Part shown: piece by piece, positions 6,701-12,091 of the stretch | Layout of the letters: every line of letters starts with the position of its first letter | Numbering within the stretch: the first letter of the stretch is position 1 | DNA from: Chloroflexota bacterium | GTDB lineage: Bacteria; Chloroflexota; UBA6077; CF-72 | DNA: 12,091 bases | Direction: 5' to 3' | Assembly (NCBI GenBank): GCA_019247135.1 | Contig: JAFAPL010001055.1 | Coordinates: 1-12,091, forward strand | The notes under the pieces: model-generated | The model's database searches: none | What the model was told of the DNA's origin: nothing | Seen by the model: the letters and a program-made list of their open reading frames with translations, nothing else | Position numbers and translations under genes: made by a program

Positions 6701-8113
6701 ATGGCAATCGACACCGTGCCGCGCCTCGACAACGAGGCCATTCAAGATCTTGACGCCCGCACGCGCGGGCAAGTCATTCGTCCCGCGGATGACGGTTACG
6801 ATGCCGCGCGCGCCGTATGGAACGGGATGATCGACCGCCGCCCGGAGCTGATCGTCCGGTGTGCTGGTGTCGCGGATGTCATCGAAGCGGTGCGTTTCGG
6901 ACGGCAGCAGTCTCTTCAGATCGCGGTTCGCGGCGGCGGACACAACGTCGCGGGGTTCGGTACGTGCGACGGCGGTCTGGTCATCGACCTGGGACCGATG
7001 AAAGGCGTGACCGTCGACGCTGCGGCGCGCACGGCGAAAGCGCAAGCGGGTCTGACGTGGGCGGAATTCGATCACGAGACGCAGGCGTTCGGGCTGGCAA
7101 CGACCGGCGGGCTCATCTCCAGCACTGGCCTGGCTGGCTTCACGCTGGGCGGCGGCATTGGTTGGCTGCTGCGCAAACATGGCCTCACGATCGACAACCT
7201 GTTGTCGGTGGAGCTCGTGACCGCCGACGGTGAGCTTGTCAGGGCCAACGCCGCCGAAAACGCCGAGCTCTTCTGGGGAGTGCGGGGCGGTGGCGGCAAC
7301 TTCGGCATCGTCACGTCGTTCGAGTACCGCTTGCACCCGGTTGGCCCGATTGTTCTCGGAGGGGCGCTCTTTTACACGATGGACCAGGCGCCCGCCGTCA
7401 TGCGCCGCTTCCGAACATGGGCTAAAAGCGCGCCGGAAGAGCTCACGACGCTCATGGTTTTTCTCACCGCGCCACCGGAGCCGTTTGTGCCACCAGCCCT
7501 GGTCGGCACGCAGATGCTCGCCGTCGCGCTGTGCTACGCGGGCGACATCGAGCGCGGCCAAACCGAGATCGCCGAGTTGCGGTCGCTGACGCCGGCGATC
7601 GACCTGGCAGGACCGATCCCGTACACCGCGTTGCAGCGCATGTTCGACGCAAGCGCCCCGCGCGGGATCCGCTCGTACTGGAAGACGGCATACCTGGACG
7701 AGTTGTCCGAGCCGGTGGTCGACATGCTCCTGGAAAACGCGCAACGCATGCAGAAGCTTTCACCCTTCTGCGCCATTCACGTCCACCACGCTGGCGGCGC
7801 CGCCAGTCGCGCCAGCGGCGGCGAGACGGCATTCGGACGCCGCGACGCTCAGTTCGTGCTGAATCTACCAGCCTGCTGGATGGACCCGGCTCAGGACGCG
7901 GAGCACATCGCCTGGGTGCGAGAAACGCACGACGCCATCAGTCGCTTTGCTGGGAACGGGGCGTATCTCAATTTCCTGGGTGGCGAGGACGGAGAAGAGC
8001 GTGTGCGCGCGGCCTATGGGGCGGACACGTACGCGCGCCTGGCGGCGCTGAAGCGACAGTACGACCCCGAGAATGTCTTTCGTCTGAATCAGAACGTGCG
8101 GCCCGCGAAGTAG
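6701..8113 (+). CDS. FAD-linked oxidoreductase, BBE/6-hydroxynicotine-oxidase-like
   Basis: 470-residue oxidoreductase of the vanillyl-alcohol-oxidase/p-cresol-methylhydroxylase fold. It has an N-terminal FAD_binding_4 domain (about 45-210) and a C-terminal BBE segment (about 416-467, YLNFLGGEDGEERVRAAYG ... YDPENVFRLNQNVRP). The motif VRGGGHNVAGFG supplies His81, the usual 8-alpha-histidyl FAD attachment site. In bicovalent members a cysteine precedes the VGxxGxxxGGG run; here the stretch reads GLISSTGLAGFTLGGGIGWL and has no cysteine, so single covalent attachment is expected. Family members oxidise alcohols, amines, sugars or secondary metabolites with oxygen; the substrate is not readable here. 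There is no signal peptide. It diverges from the XRE/LuxR-type regulator, which probably controls it, and converges on the glycosidase-like gene. Confidence 0.92.
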   Translation: MAIDTVPRLDNEAIQDLDARTRGQVIRPADDGYDAARAVWNGMIDRRPELIVRCAGVADVIEAVRFGRQQSLQIAVRGGGHNVAGFGTCDGGLVIDLGPMKGVTVDAAARTAKAQAGLTWAEFDHETQAFGLATTGGLISSTGLAGFTLGGGIGWLLRKHGLTIDNLLSVELVTADGELVRANAAENAELFWGVRGGGGNFGIVTSFEYRLHPVGPIVLGGALFYTMDQAPAVMRRFRTWAKSAPEELTTLMVFLTAPPEPFVPPALVGTQMLAVALCYAGDIERGQTEIAELRSLTPAIDLAGPIPYTALQRMFDASAPRGIRSYWKTAYLDELSEPVVDMLLENAQRMQKLSPFCAIHVHHAGGAASRASGGETAFGRRDAQFVLNLPACWMDPAQDAEHIAWVRETHDAISRFAGNGAYLNFLGGEDGEERVRAAYGADTYARLAALKRQYDPENVFRLNQNVRPAK

Positions 8114-8131
8114 TCGCACAAGTTCACTGCG

Positions 8132-8149
8132 CACGGCGCTCGCTCCGTG
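8132..8149. terminator. Weak hairpin after the FAD oxidoreductase gene
   Basis: CACGG (8132-8136) pairs with CCGTG (8145-8149) across an 8-nt loop, 18 bp after the stop codon. There is no T-run, so terminator activity is only a possibility. The stretch also resembles, in reverse orientation, the outer part of the repeat unit found after gpsA. Confidence 0.22.
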
Positions 8150-8181
8150 ACCTGGCGGGCTGGCGCTGGTGCTGCCAGATT

Positions 8182-8200
8182 GTTCAACTTGCAGTTGAAC
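8182..8200. repeat. Palindrome copy 1 of the repeat family
   Basis: GTTCAACT-TGC-AGTTGAAC has perfect 8-bp arms and a 3-nt centre. It could act as a DNA inverted repeat or as an RNA hairpin from either convergent transcript. Confidence 0.85.
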
Positions 8201-8230
8201 CCTCGCGGGCTGGCGCTGGTGCTGCATATT

Positions 8231-8249
8231 GTTCAACTTGCAGTTGAAC
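8231..8249. repeat. Palindrome copy 2 of the repeat family
   Basis: Identical to the copy at 8182-8200, while the link before it differs (CATATT here against CCAGATT). The palindrome is therefore better conserved than its flank. Confidence 0.85.
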
Positions 8250-8303
8250 ATCGCGGGCTGGCGTCGAGCGCTGTGCGCTAGCGCTGCTGGTCGTCGCGCT
8301 ACG

Positions 8304-9974
8304 TCAGAATTTCTTTCGACCAGACGGCACTTCGAAAAACTCGACGCGGTGTTGGCCGCTCGGAACAACGACCGTGCCGATCAATTCTTCCCCGAGGTGT
8401 TCATACACGACCGGCAGAAAGTCCTTGCCGTCCAGGCGCGCCAGCGTCTGGCCGCGCCAGCGCACAGGCAAGCGGATGCTCGCCGCGGTTGGACTGTTGG
8501 TGCCGTAACGAATGGTCTCGCCACGCTCGGATGCCTGGTACTCGTATGCGACGTACGTGTCGGTCGCGGGCTCGTACACACGGACTCCGCCATTCGCATC
8601 GTCCAGGCGCGGGGTGATGTGGACTTCCTTTCCGATCATCTGCACGCCGAACAGGCCCTCGACGATGGACTGCCCCACGACGGCAGCCGCGCCGGAGTAG
8701 GCCTGGTCGGCGCCGGTGCGATCGAGCCAGGGGCTCTCCCATTCGCGGACTGTGCCCGGGTGCGTCGCCCAGTCTTGCGCCACCTGCTGCAAGTGCTCCC
8801 GAGCGCGCCGCCAGTACCCCGTCCAGAACTCGCCACTGATCTGCCGGCCCGCCCACCAGTCCCAGAGAGCCCCGTTTTGATAACTGCGGGGCGACATCTG
8901 GACGTCCGCCCAGCCGTTGTACGGGGGCTCGAGTGACAGGCCCGGCTTCGGAGCGCCCGCCTGCTTCTGTGCTCGCGCGAGCGCGTCCAGGATGCGCGGC
9001 ACTTTGTCCGGGGAAGCCAGTCCGTAGTAGACCGCGGCGGCGTTGCCGATGGCGATGATGTTGTCGTCCGGCACGTCGTGCCGGATCGTGTCCGGCGCTA
9101 CGTGGACGTGGATGCGGTAGTAGCCGCGCGAAGGTGCGTCCTGCCACAAGATGTTGTCGGTCTCGGACCGCAGCTCGGCAGCCGTGCCCTCCCAGTGCGC
9201 ACGGTCGGGGTCACGGCCGGCTGCCGCGTTGAGTCGGGCCAGGCCCTGTAGCGCCGCGTACGCGATCGCCTGGTCATAGATGGACAGCGTCCACTGGTCG
9301 CCTGGCTGCATGTGCGACGGATCGGGGCTGGGCTCCCATTTGATGTCGCCCCAATCGGTGGTGTGGGCCCGTTTGATCAAACCTGTCGCAGGATCGCGCC
9401 TCGCGGTGAGCACCCAGGTCATGGCGCGATTCAGCCGGTCGATGATCGATTGGCCGCGCAGCTGACTATTGAGCCAGGCTGGATCGGGCAGCATGTCGTA
9501 GACCTCGACGGCGTCCATGACGGCGCTGGTCTCTTCGTCGGAGACGACGGTGGCTTTGTCGACCTTGAAATCTGGGCCGACGGTTGCCGAGACGGAGCCA
9601 TCCGGGTACTGCTGTCTGAGCAGCTCTTCGAGTGTGCCGCGCAGCGCCTGTGGCCCGTAGTAGTACCGCGCCATGGTGACGTCGGTGGCGGTGTCGCGGA
9701 TATACAGCGCGGACGGCGTATAGGTCGTGCCCGGGTCGAAGCCTTCGATGATCGCCTTGCCGTCGACGCTGGTGAAGGCGACATGCCCGCGTTGCAGGAC
9801 TTTCTGGATGGTGTCCTGCATCGGCGCGAGCTCCGGGACCGAGTCCAGGTGCCAGCTGACGTTCTTGGAGTAGCCGAGATCGGGCGTCTGAGCCGCCGCC
9901 CCGCCCACGATCAAGCTCGCCGCCCCGACTGCCAGTCCGATGACGAGCAGGGTCTGGCAGAAACGGCGACGCAC
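8304..9974 (-). CDS. Secreted six-hairpin glycosidase-like protein, family not assigned
   Basis: 556-residue exported protein. A signal peptide is plain: MRRR, hydrophobic stretch at about 8-28 (LLVIGLAVGAASLIVGGAAA), probable cleavage near AAA-QT. The rest looks like an (alpha/alpha)6 carbohydrate enzyme. It has TTDWGDIKWE (205-214), DQWTLSIYDQAIAYAAL (226-242), DDNIIAIGNAAAVYYGL (303-319), SYQNGALWDWWAGRQISGEFW (364-384, like the YxNGxxWPW signature of GH65/GDE/trehalase-type barrels) and DRTGADQAYSGAAAVVGQSIVEGLFG (418-443). A C-terminal beta-rich part holds HITPRLD and VPSGQHRVEFFEV. Acidic residues at Asp207, Asp210 and Glu214 are candidate catalytic residues, unproven. The product probably acts outside the cell on a glycan or glycoside. 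GTG 9974 is chosen because the signal peptide starts there and TACAAT lies 9 nt upstream. It follows the LLM oxidoreductase by 23 bp but seems to have its own promoter. Confidence 0.8.
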   Translation of the reverse strand: MRRRFCQTLLVIGLAVGAASLIVGGAAAQTPDLGYSKNVSWHLDSVPELAPMQDTIQKVLQRGHVAFTSVDGKAIIEGFDPGTTYTPSALYIRDTATDVTMARYYYGPQALRGTLEELLRQQYPDGSVSATVGPDFKVDKATVVSDEETSAVMDAVEVYDMLPDPAWLNSQLRGQSIIDRLNRAMTWVLTARRDPATGLIKRAHTTDWGDIKWEPSPDPSHMQPGDQWTLSIYDQAIAYAALQGLARLNAAAGRDPDRAHWEGTAAELRSETDNILWQDAPSRGYYRIHVHVAPDTIRHDVPDDNIIAIGNAAAVYYGLASPDKVPRILDALARAQKQAGAPKPGLSLEPPYNGWADVQMSPRSYQNGALWDWWAGRQISGEFWTGYWRRAREHLQQVAQDWATHPGTVREWESPWLDRTGADQAYSGAAAVVGQSIVEGLFGVQMIGKEVHITPRLDDANGGVRVYEPATDTYVAYEYQASERGETIRYGTNSPTAASIRLPVRWRGQTLARLDGKDFLPVVYEHLGEELIGTVVVPSGQHRVEFFEVPSGRKKF

Positions 9975-9983
9975 CGACGGGCG

Positions 9984-9989
9984 ATTGTA
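9984..9989 (-). promoter_or_regulatory. Consensus-like -10 box of the glycosidase-like gene
   Basis: On the minus strand TACAAT stands 9 nt before GTG 9974, inside the 23-bp gap after the stop of the upstream LLM gene (stop at 9998-10000). This implies a separate, nearly leaderless transcript rather than simple read-through. No -35 consensus is seen; that region would lie in the end of the upstream gene. Confidence 0.55.
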
Positions 9990-9997
9990 CGGGGGCG

Positions 9998-10870
9998 CTA
10001 CAGCGCGGCGGCGGCTGGGACGATGTCGCGGCCTACGGCCTCGATCGGCTCCACGTTCTGAACGTCGCGCAAGGACGCGATCACTGTCTGAAAGCCCAGC
10101 TTCGAGAAACGTTCGAGCTGCTCGAGCACTTGCGAGCGCTTCCGAAGCGGGTCCCACTGCGTCAGAACGGTCTTTTCAACTGACGCGAAATCCCGGCCGC
10201 GGTCGTCGCAGTGGCGCCGCAGGACGTCGAGCTTATGCCGAAGTTCGTCGTCCGAGAGGCGCCCGAAGAAATTGGACGCATCGGCATACTGCGCAACGAA
10301 GCGCAGGGTCAGTTGTTCGCCGCCACCACCAATCAGGATGGGCGGATGTGGTCGCGAAAGCGGTGACGGTACGTCCAACGGCTCATTGGCGACCACGGCA
10401 CGACCGCGGAACTCGGCCGAGTTGCTGGCCCACATGTGCTTGGCAAGTCGCAGTGTGTCTTCGAGGATGAGAAAGCGGTCGCGACGGCGCGGAAAAGTCA
10501 GGCCGAGGCCGCGCGCCTCACGCTCGTACCAGCCGGCGCCGAGGCCGAGCCAGGCGCGCCCGCCCGAGAGCACGTCGAGCGTGGTGACTTGTTTGATCAG
10601 TAACCCTGGCTGGCGGTACGGCGCAGCCGTCACCAGCGTCCCCAGCCGCACCCGCGAGGTATGCGCGGCCAGAAAACCGAGGGTCGTGTACGCCTCGAGC
10701 ATCTCCTCCTCGACGTTGCCGATCGAGCGGATTTGAAAGAGGTGGTCCATCACCCACACGGAGCTATAGCCGGCCGCGTCGGCAGCGCGTCCGATGCGGG
10801 CCAGGGTCGGCGCGATCTCGGCAGCGCCGCCTTTCCAGTGCCAGCGCGGGATCTGCAAACCGAGTCGCAT
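9998..10870 (-). CDS. LLM-class oxidoreductase, probably F420-dependent
   Basis: 290-residue TIM-barrel flavin-type oxidoreductase of the luciferase-like monooxygenase family. Seen: N-terminal MRLGLQIPRW strand, ADAAGYSSVWVMDHLF (30-45), VRLGTLVTAAPYRQPGLLIKQ (74-94), TLDVLSGGRAWLGLGAGWYEREARGLG (97-123), and PPILIGGGGEQLTLRFVAQYADASNFF further on. The GRAWLGLGAGWYERE run and overall length match subgroups annotated as F420-dependent, which move hydride between F420 and an organic substrate; FMN use cannot be excluded. ATG 10870 is fixed by the conserved start and by TACTGT 6 nt upstream on the same strand, so the message is probably leaderless. It diverges from gpsA across 18 bp. No substrate can be inferred from its neighbours. 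Confidence 0.92.
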   Translation of the reverse strand: MRLGLQIPRWHWKGGAAEIAPTLARIGRAADAAGYSSVWVMDHLFQIRSIGNVEEEMLEAYTTLGFLAAHTSRVRLGTLVTAAPYRQPGLLIKQVTTLDVLSGGRAWLGLGAGWYEREARGLGLTFPRRRDRFLILEDTLRLAKHMWASNSAEFRGRAVVANEPLDVPSPLSRPHPPILIGGGGEQLTLRFVAQYADASNFFGRLSDDELRHKLDVLRRHCDDRGRDFASVEKTVLTQWDPLRKRSQVLEQLERFSKLGFQTVIASLRDVQNVEPIEAVGRDIVPAAAAL

Positions 10871-10888
10871 CGGCCTACAGTACCGGGC
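10871..10888. promoter_or_regulatory. Divergent leaderless promoter with symmetrical -10 (LLM gene / gpsA)
   Basis: Only 18 bp separate ATG 10870 (minus) from GTG 10889 (plus). The heptamer TACAGTA (10876-10882) gives TACAGT on the plus strand, 7 nt before GTG, and TACTGT on the minus strand, 6 nt before ATG. One element can thus supply both -10 boxes, with starts expected at the initiation codons. Neither gene has room for a Shine-Dalgarno elsewhere. No -35 is evident, and each would lie inside the opposite coding region. Confidence 0.65.
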
Positions 10889-11893
10889 GTGCCGGGGCAC
10901 GTCGCGGTTGTGAACGCCGGCGCGTGGGGTACGGCACTCGCGGTGGTGCTCGCCTCCCGCGGCCATGCCGTCCGATTGCTGTGCCGACGTGCGGAAGCCG
11001 CACTGGAGCTGCAGACGGGGCGCGAAAACCGCACGTATCTGCCAGGTGTGCGTCTGGCCGCCGACGTCCTGGTGACCGCGTCCGTGCAGGAGGCGATTGT
11101 TGGCGCACGCGCCGTGCTCCTGGCCCCGATCTCGATAGCGATGCGCGAGACGGCTCGCGTCGTCGCGCCCTACCTCGCCGCGGACGTGCCCGTGCTGCAC
11201 GCCACCAAGGGCCTCGAACTGCCGTCGCTGAGTCGCCTGTCAGAGGTCGTGGCAGATGAGCTGCGACGGCCGGCGGCTGGCGTTGCCGTACTCAGCGGTC
11301 CCACGCACGCGGAGGAGGTCGGTCGCGGCGTGCCGACGGCTGCTGTGATCGCCTGCTCCGACGAGGTGTTCGCGGCTGGTTTCCAGGCGCTGCTCCACGG
11401 GCCGCGCTTTCGCGTGTACCGCTCGACGGACGTCGTCGGTGTGGAGCTGTGCGGCGCATTGAAGAACGTCGTCGCGCTCGCGACGGGCGCGCTCGACGGG
11501 CTCGGCTACGGCGACAACACACGCGCGGCGCTCATCACGCGCGGCCTGGCTGAGATCACTCGCCTGGTCCAGGCGGCGGGCGGTGACCCGCGAACGGTGG
11601 CCGGCCTGGCGGGACTGGGCGACGTGATCGTCACCTGCACTAGTCGGCACAGTCGCAACAGGTGGGCGGGCGAGCAGATCGGACGCGGCGCGTCGGTGGC
11701 TGAGGTTCTGGCCAGGACGCCGCAGGTGATCGAAGGCATTCCGGCGACGACCGCGGCGCTGCAGCTCGCGCGGCGCTATCGCGTGGAGATGCCGGTGTGC
11801 GAACAGGTGGACGCGGTCCTCCGCGGCGAAGCGCCTGTCGGCCAGGCCATGGACCGTCTGATGTCGCGCGAACCGACCGCGGAGCTGCGCTAA
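10889..11893 (+). CDS. gpsA: Glycerol-3-phosphate dehydrogenase [NAD(P)+]
   Basis: 334-residue cytosolic enzyme that reduces dihydroxyacetone phosphate to sn-glycerol 3-phosphate, the backbone of phospholipids. Seen: Rossmann start HVAVVNAGAWGTALAVVLASRGH (4-26), LCRR (31-34), HATKGLEL (104-111, Lys107), SGPTHAEEVGRGVPTA (136-151), the catalytic-lysine block CGALKNVVALATGALDGLGYG (188-208, Lys192), then NTRAALITRGLAEI, AGLAGLGDVIVTCTS and the ending LMSREPTAELR. Length is normal for the family. In the first motif the opening glycine of GxGxxG is asparagine (Asn9-Ala-Gly11-Ala-Trp-Gly14), which is odd. GTG 10889 is chosen because the Rossmann strand begins four codons later and TACAGT lies 7 nt upstream. 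The stop codon lies inside a sequence that recurs in the repeats that follow. Confidence 0.96.
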   Translation: MPGHVAVVNAGAWGTALAVVLASRGHAVRLLCRRAEAALELQTGRENRTYLPGVRLAADVLVTASVQEAIVGARAVLLAPISIAMRETARVVAPYLAADVPVLHATKGLELPSLSRLSEVVADELRRPAAGVAVLSGPTHAEEVGRGVPTAAVIACSDEVFAAGFQALLHGPRFRVYRSTDVVGVELCGALKNVVALATGALDGLGYGDNTRAALITRGLAEITRLVQAAGGDPRTVAGLAGLGDVIVTCTSRHSRNRWAGEQIGRGASVAEVLARTPQVIEGIPATTAALQLARRYRVEMPVCEQVDAVLRGEAPVGQAMDRLMSREPTAELR

Positions 11894-12091
11894 AGGCTTA
11901 TTCACACAATCTGAACAATCTGGATGAAACAGCGCCAGCCCGCGAAGTGACGCCCGAAGTGCGCTAAAGGGCTTATTTACGCGGCTGCCGCTACTCGAGC
12001 CAGAGCAATTCAACTTGGAGTTGAACAATCTGGATGCAACAGCGCCAGCCCGCGAAGTGACGCCGAAGTGCGCTCAAGGGCTTATTCACGC
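11887..12091 (+). repeat. Repeat array after gpsA, same family as the array at 8155-8263
   Basis: Two long units run 11913-11982 and 12023-12091. Each reads AACAATCTGGATG, then an AACAGCGCCAGCCCGCGAAG block, GTGACGCC, GAAGTGCGCT and an AAGGGCTTATT tail; the two are nearly identical. The tail is also found alone at 11887-11905 (GCGCTAAAGGCTTATTCAC), overlapping the gpsA stop. Unit starts are 110 bp apart, with about 40 unrelated bases between (11983-12022) that include a palindrome. The array reaches the window edge and may continue. There is no open frame of note, so it is non-coding. Confidence 0.85.
12009..12025. repeat. Palindrome copy 3 of the repeat family
   Basis: TTCAACT-TGG-AGTTGAA has perfect 7-bp arms. 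The arms match those at 8182-8200 and 8231-8249, but the three centre bases differ at every position when the copies are set in the same orientation. Confidence 0.8.

Larger units (their letters stand above)
8155..8263. repeat. Tandem palindromic repeat array, about 49-bp period, two and a bit copies
   Basis: Each unit is GCGGGCTGGCGCTGGTGCTG, a short variable link, then the 19-bp palindrome GTTCAACTTGCAGTTGAAC. The GCGGGCTGGCG blocks start at 8155, 8205 and 8253; the palindromes are 8182-8200 and 8231-8249; the third unit stops after its first block. The array fills the gap between two convergent genes. The same unit recurs in opposite orientation at the right end of the window (AACAATCTGG and CGCCAGCCCGCGA blocks plus the palindrome). 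The period is short and there are no unique spacers of CRISPR length, so this is a REP-like or small mobile repeat. Confidence 0.88.

Noticed and set aside
6671..7744. Open frame of 357 codons on the minus strand opposite the FAD oxidoreductase
   Set aside because: It is an antisense shadow caused by high GC codon use; the plus-strand gene has full family motifs and a Shine-Dalgarno.
8155..8263. CRISPR array
   Set aside because: The period is about 49 bp, the sequence between palindromes is itself repeated rather than unique, and there are fewer than three full units and no cas genes.
8267..8284. AGCGC-TGT-GCGCT hairpin and GCGCTAGCGC palindrome after the third repeat block
   Set aside because: They are short and GC-rich with no T-run; such matches are expected by chance in DNA of this composition.
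11240..12028. Open frame of 262 codons on the minus strand across the right-hand repeats
   Set aside because: It is antisense to gpsA and its first part is only translated repeat units; there is no recognisable domain.

Overview
A GC-rich bacterial window of six recognisable genes and one decayed gene, with no RNA genes, insertion sequences or CRISPR array. The F420-type luciferase-like oxidoreductase, the very large ATPase/TPR regulator, and several starts that look leaderless behind TANNNT -10 boxes suggest a Chloroflexota- or Actinomycetota-related, probably terrestrial organism. This is inference from gene style; no taxonomic marker is decisive here.

Layout. Positions 1-2167 (minus) hold most of a PcrA/UvrD helicase that runs off the left edge. 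It diverges, across only 24 bp, from a fold-type I PLP aminotransferase (2192-3325, plus). Next come a broken LysE-type exporter (3353-3798, minus) and, 6 bp upstream of it on the same strand, a 931-residue regulator (3805-6600, minus) with an XRE-type HTH, an NB-ARC-like ATPase, TPRs and a LuxR HTH. Divergent from the regulator is a BBE-type FAD-linked oxidoreductase (6701-8113, plus). The space between them carries an inverted repeat, a likely -10 box for the regulator and a good Shine-Dalgarno site for the oxidoreductase. A short palindromic repeat array (8155-8263) separates the oxidoreductase from a convergent secreted six-hairpin glycosidase-like gene (8304-9974, minus). Upstream of that, on the same strand, is an LLM-class F420-type oxidoreductase (9998-10870, minus). 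It diverges, across 18 bp, from gpsA (10889-11893, plus). A second array of the same repeat family follows gpsA to the right edge.

The genes do not form one pathway. The regulator, FAD enzyme and former exporter are the only group that looks functionally linked. The most interesting signals lie between genes. Two divergent pairs appear to use symmetrical, overlapping -10 boxes that fire leaderless mRNAs both ways from under 25 bp. A family of palindromic repeats, with conserved arms and a changing loop, sits at gene 3' ends. The LysE gene carries two independent lesions.
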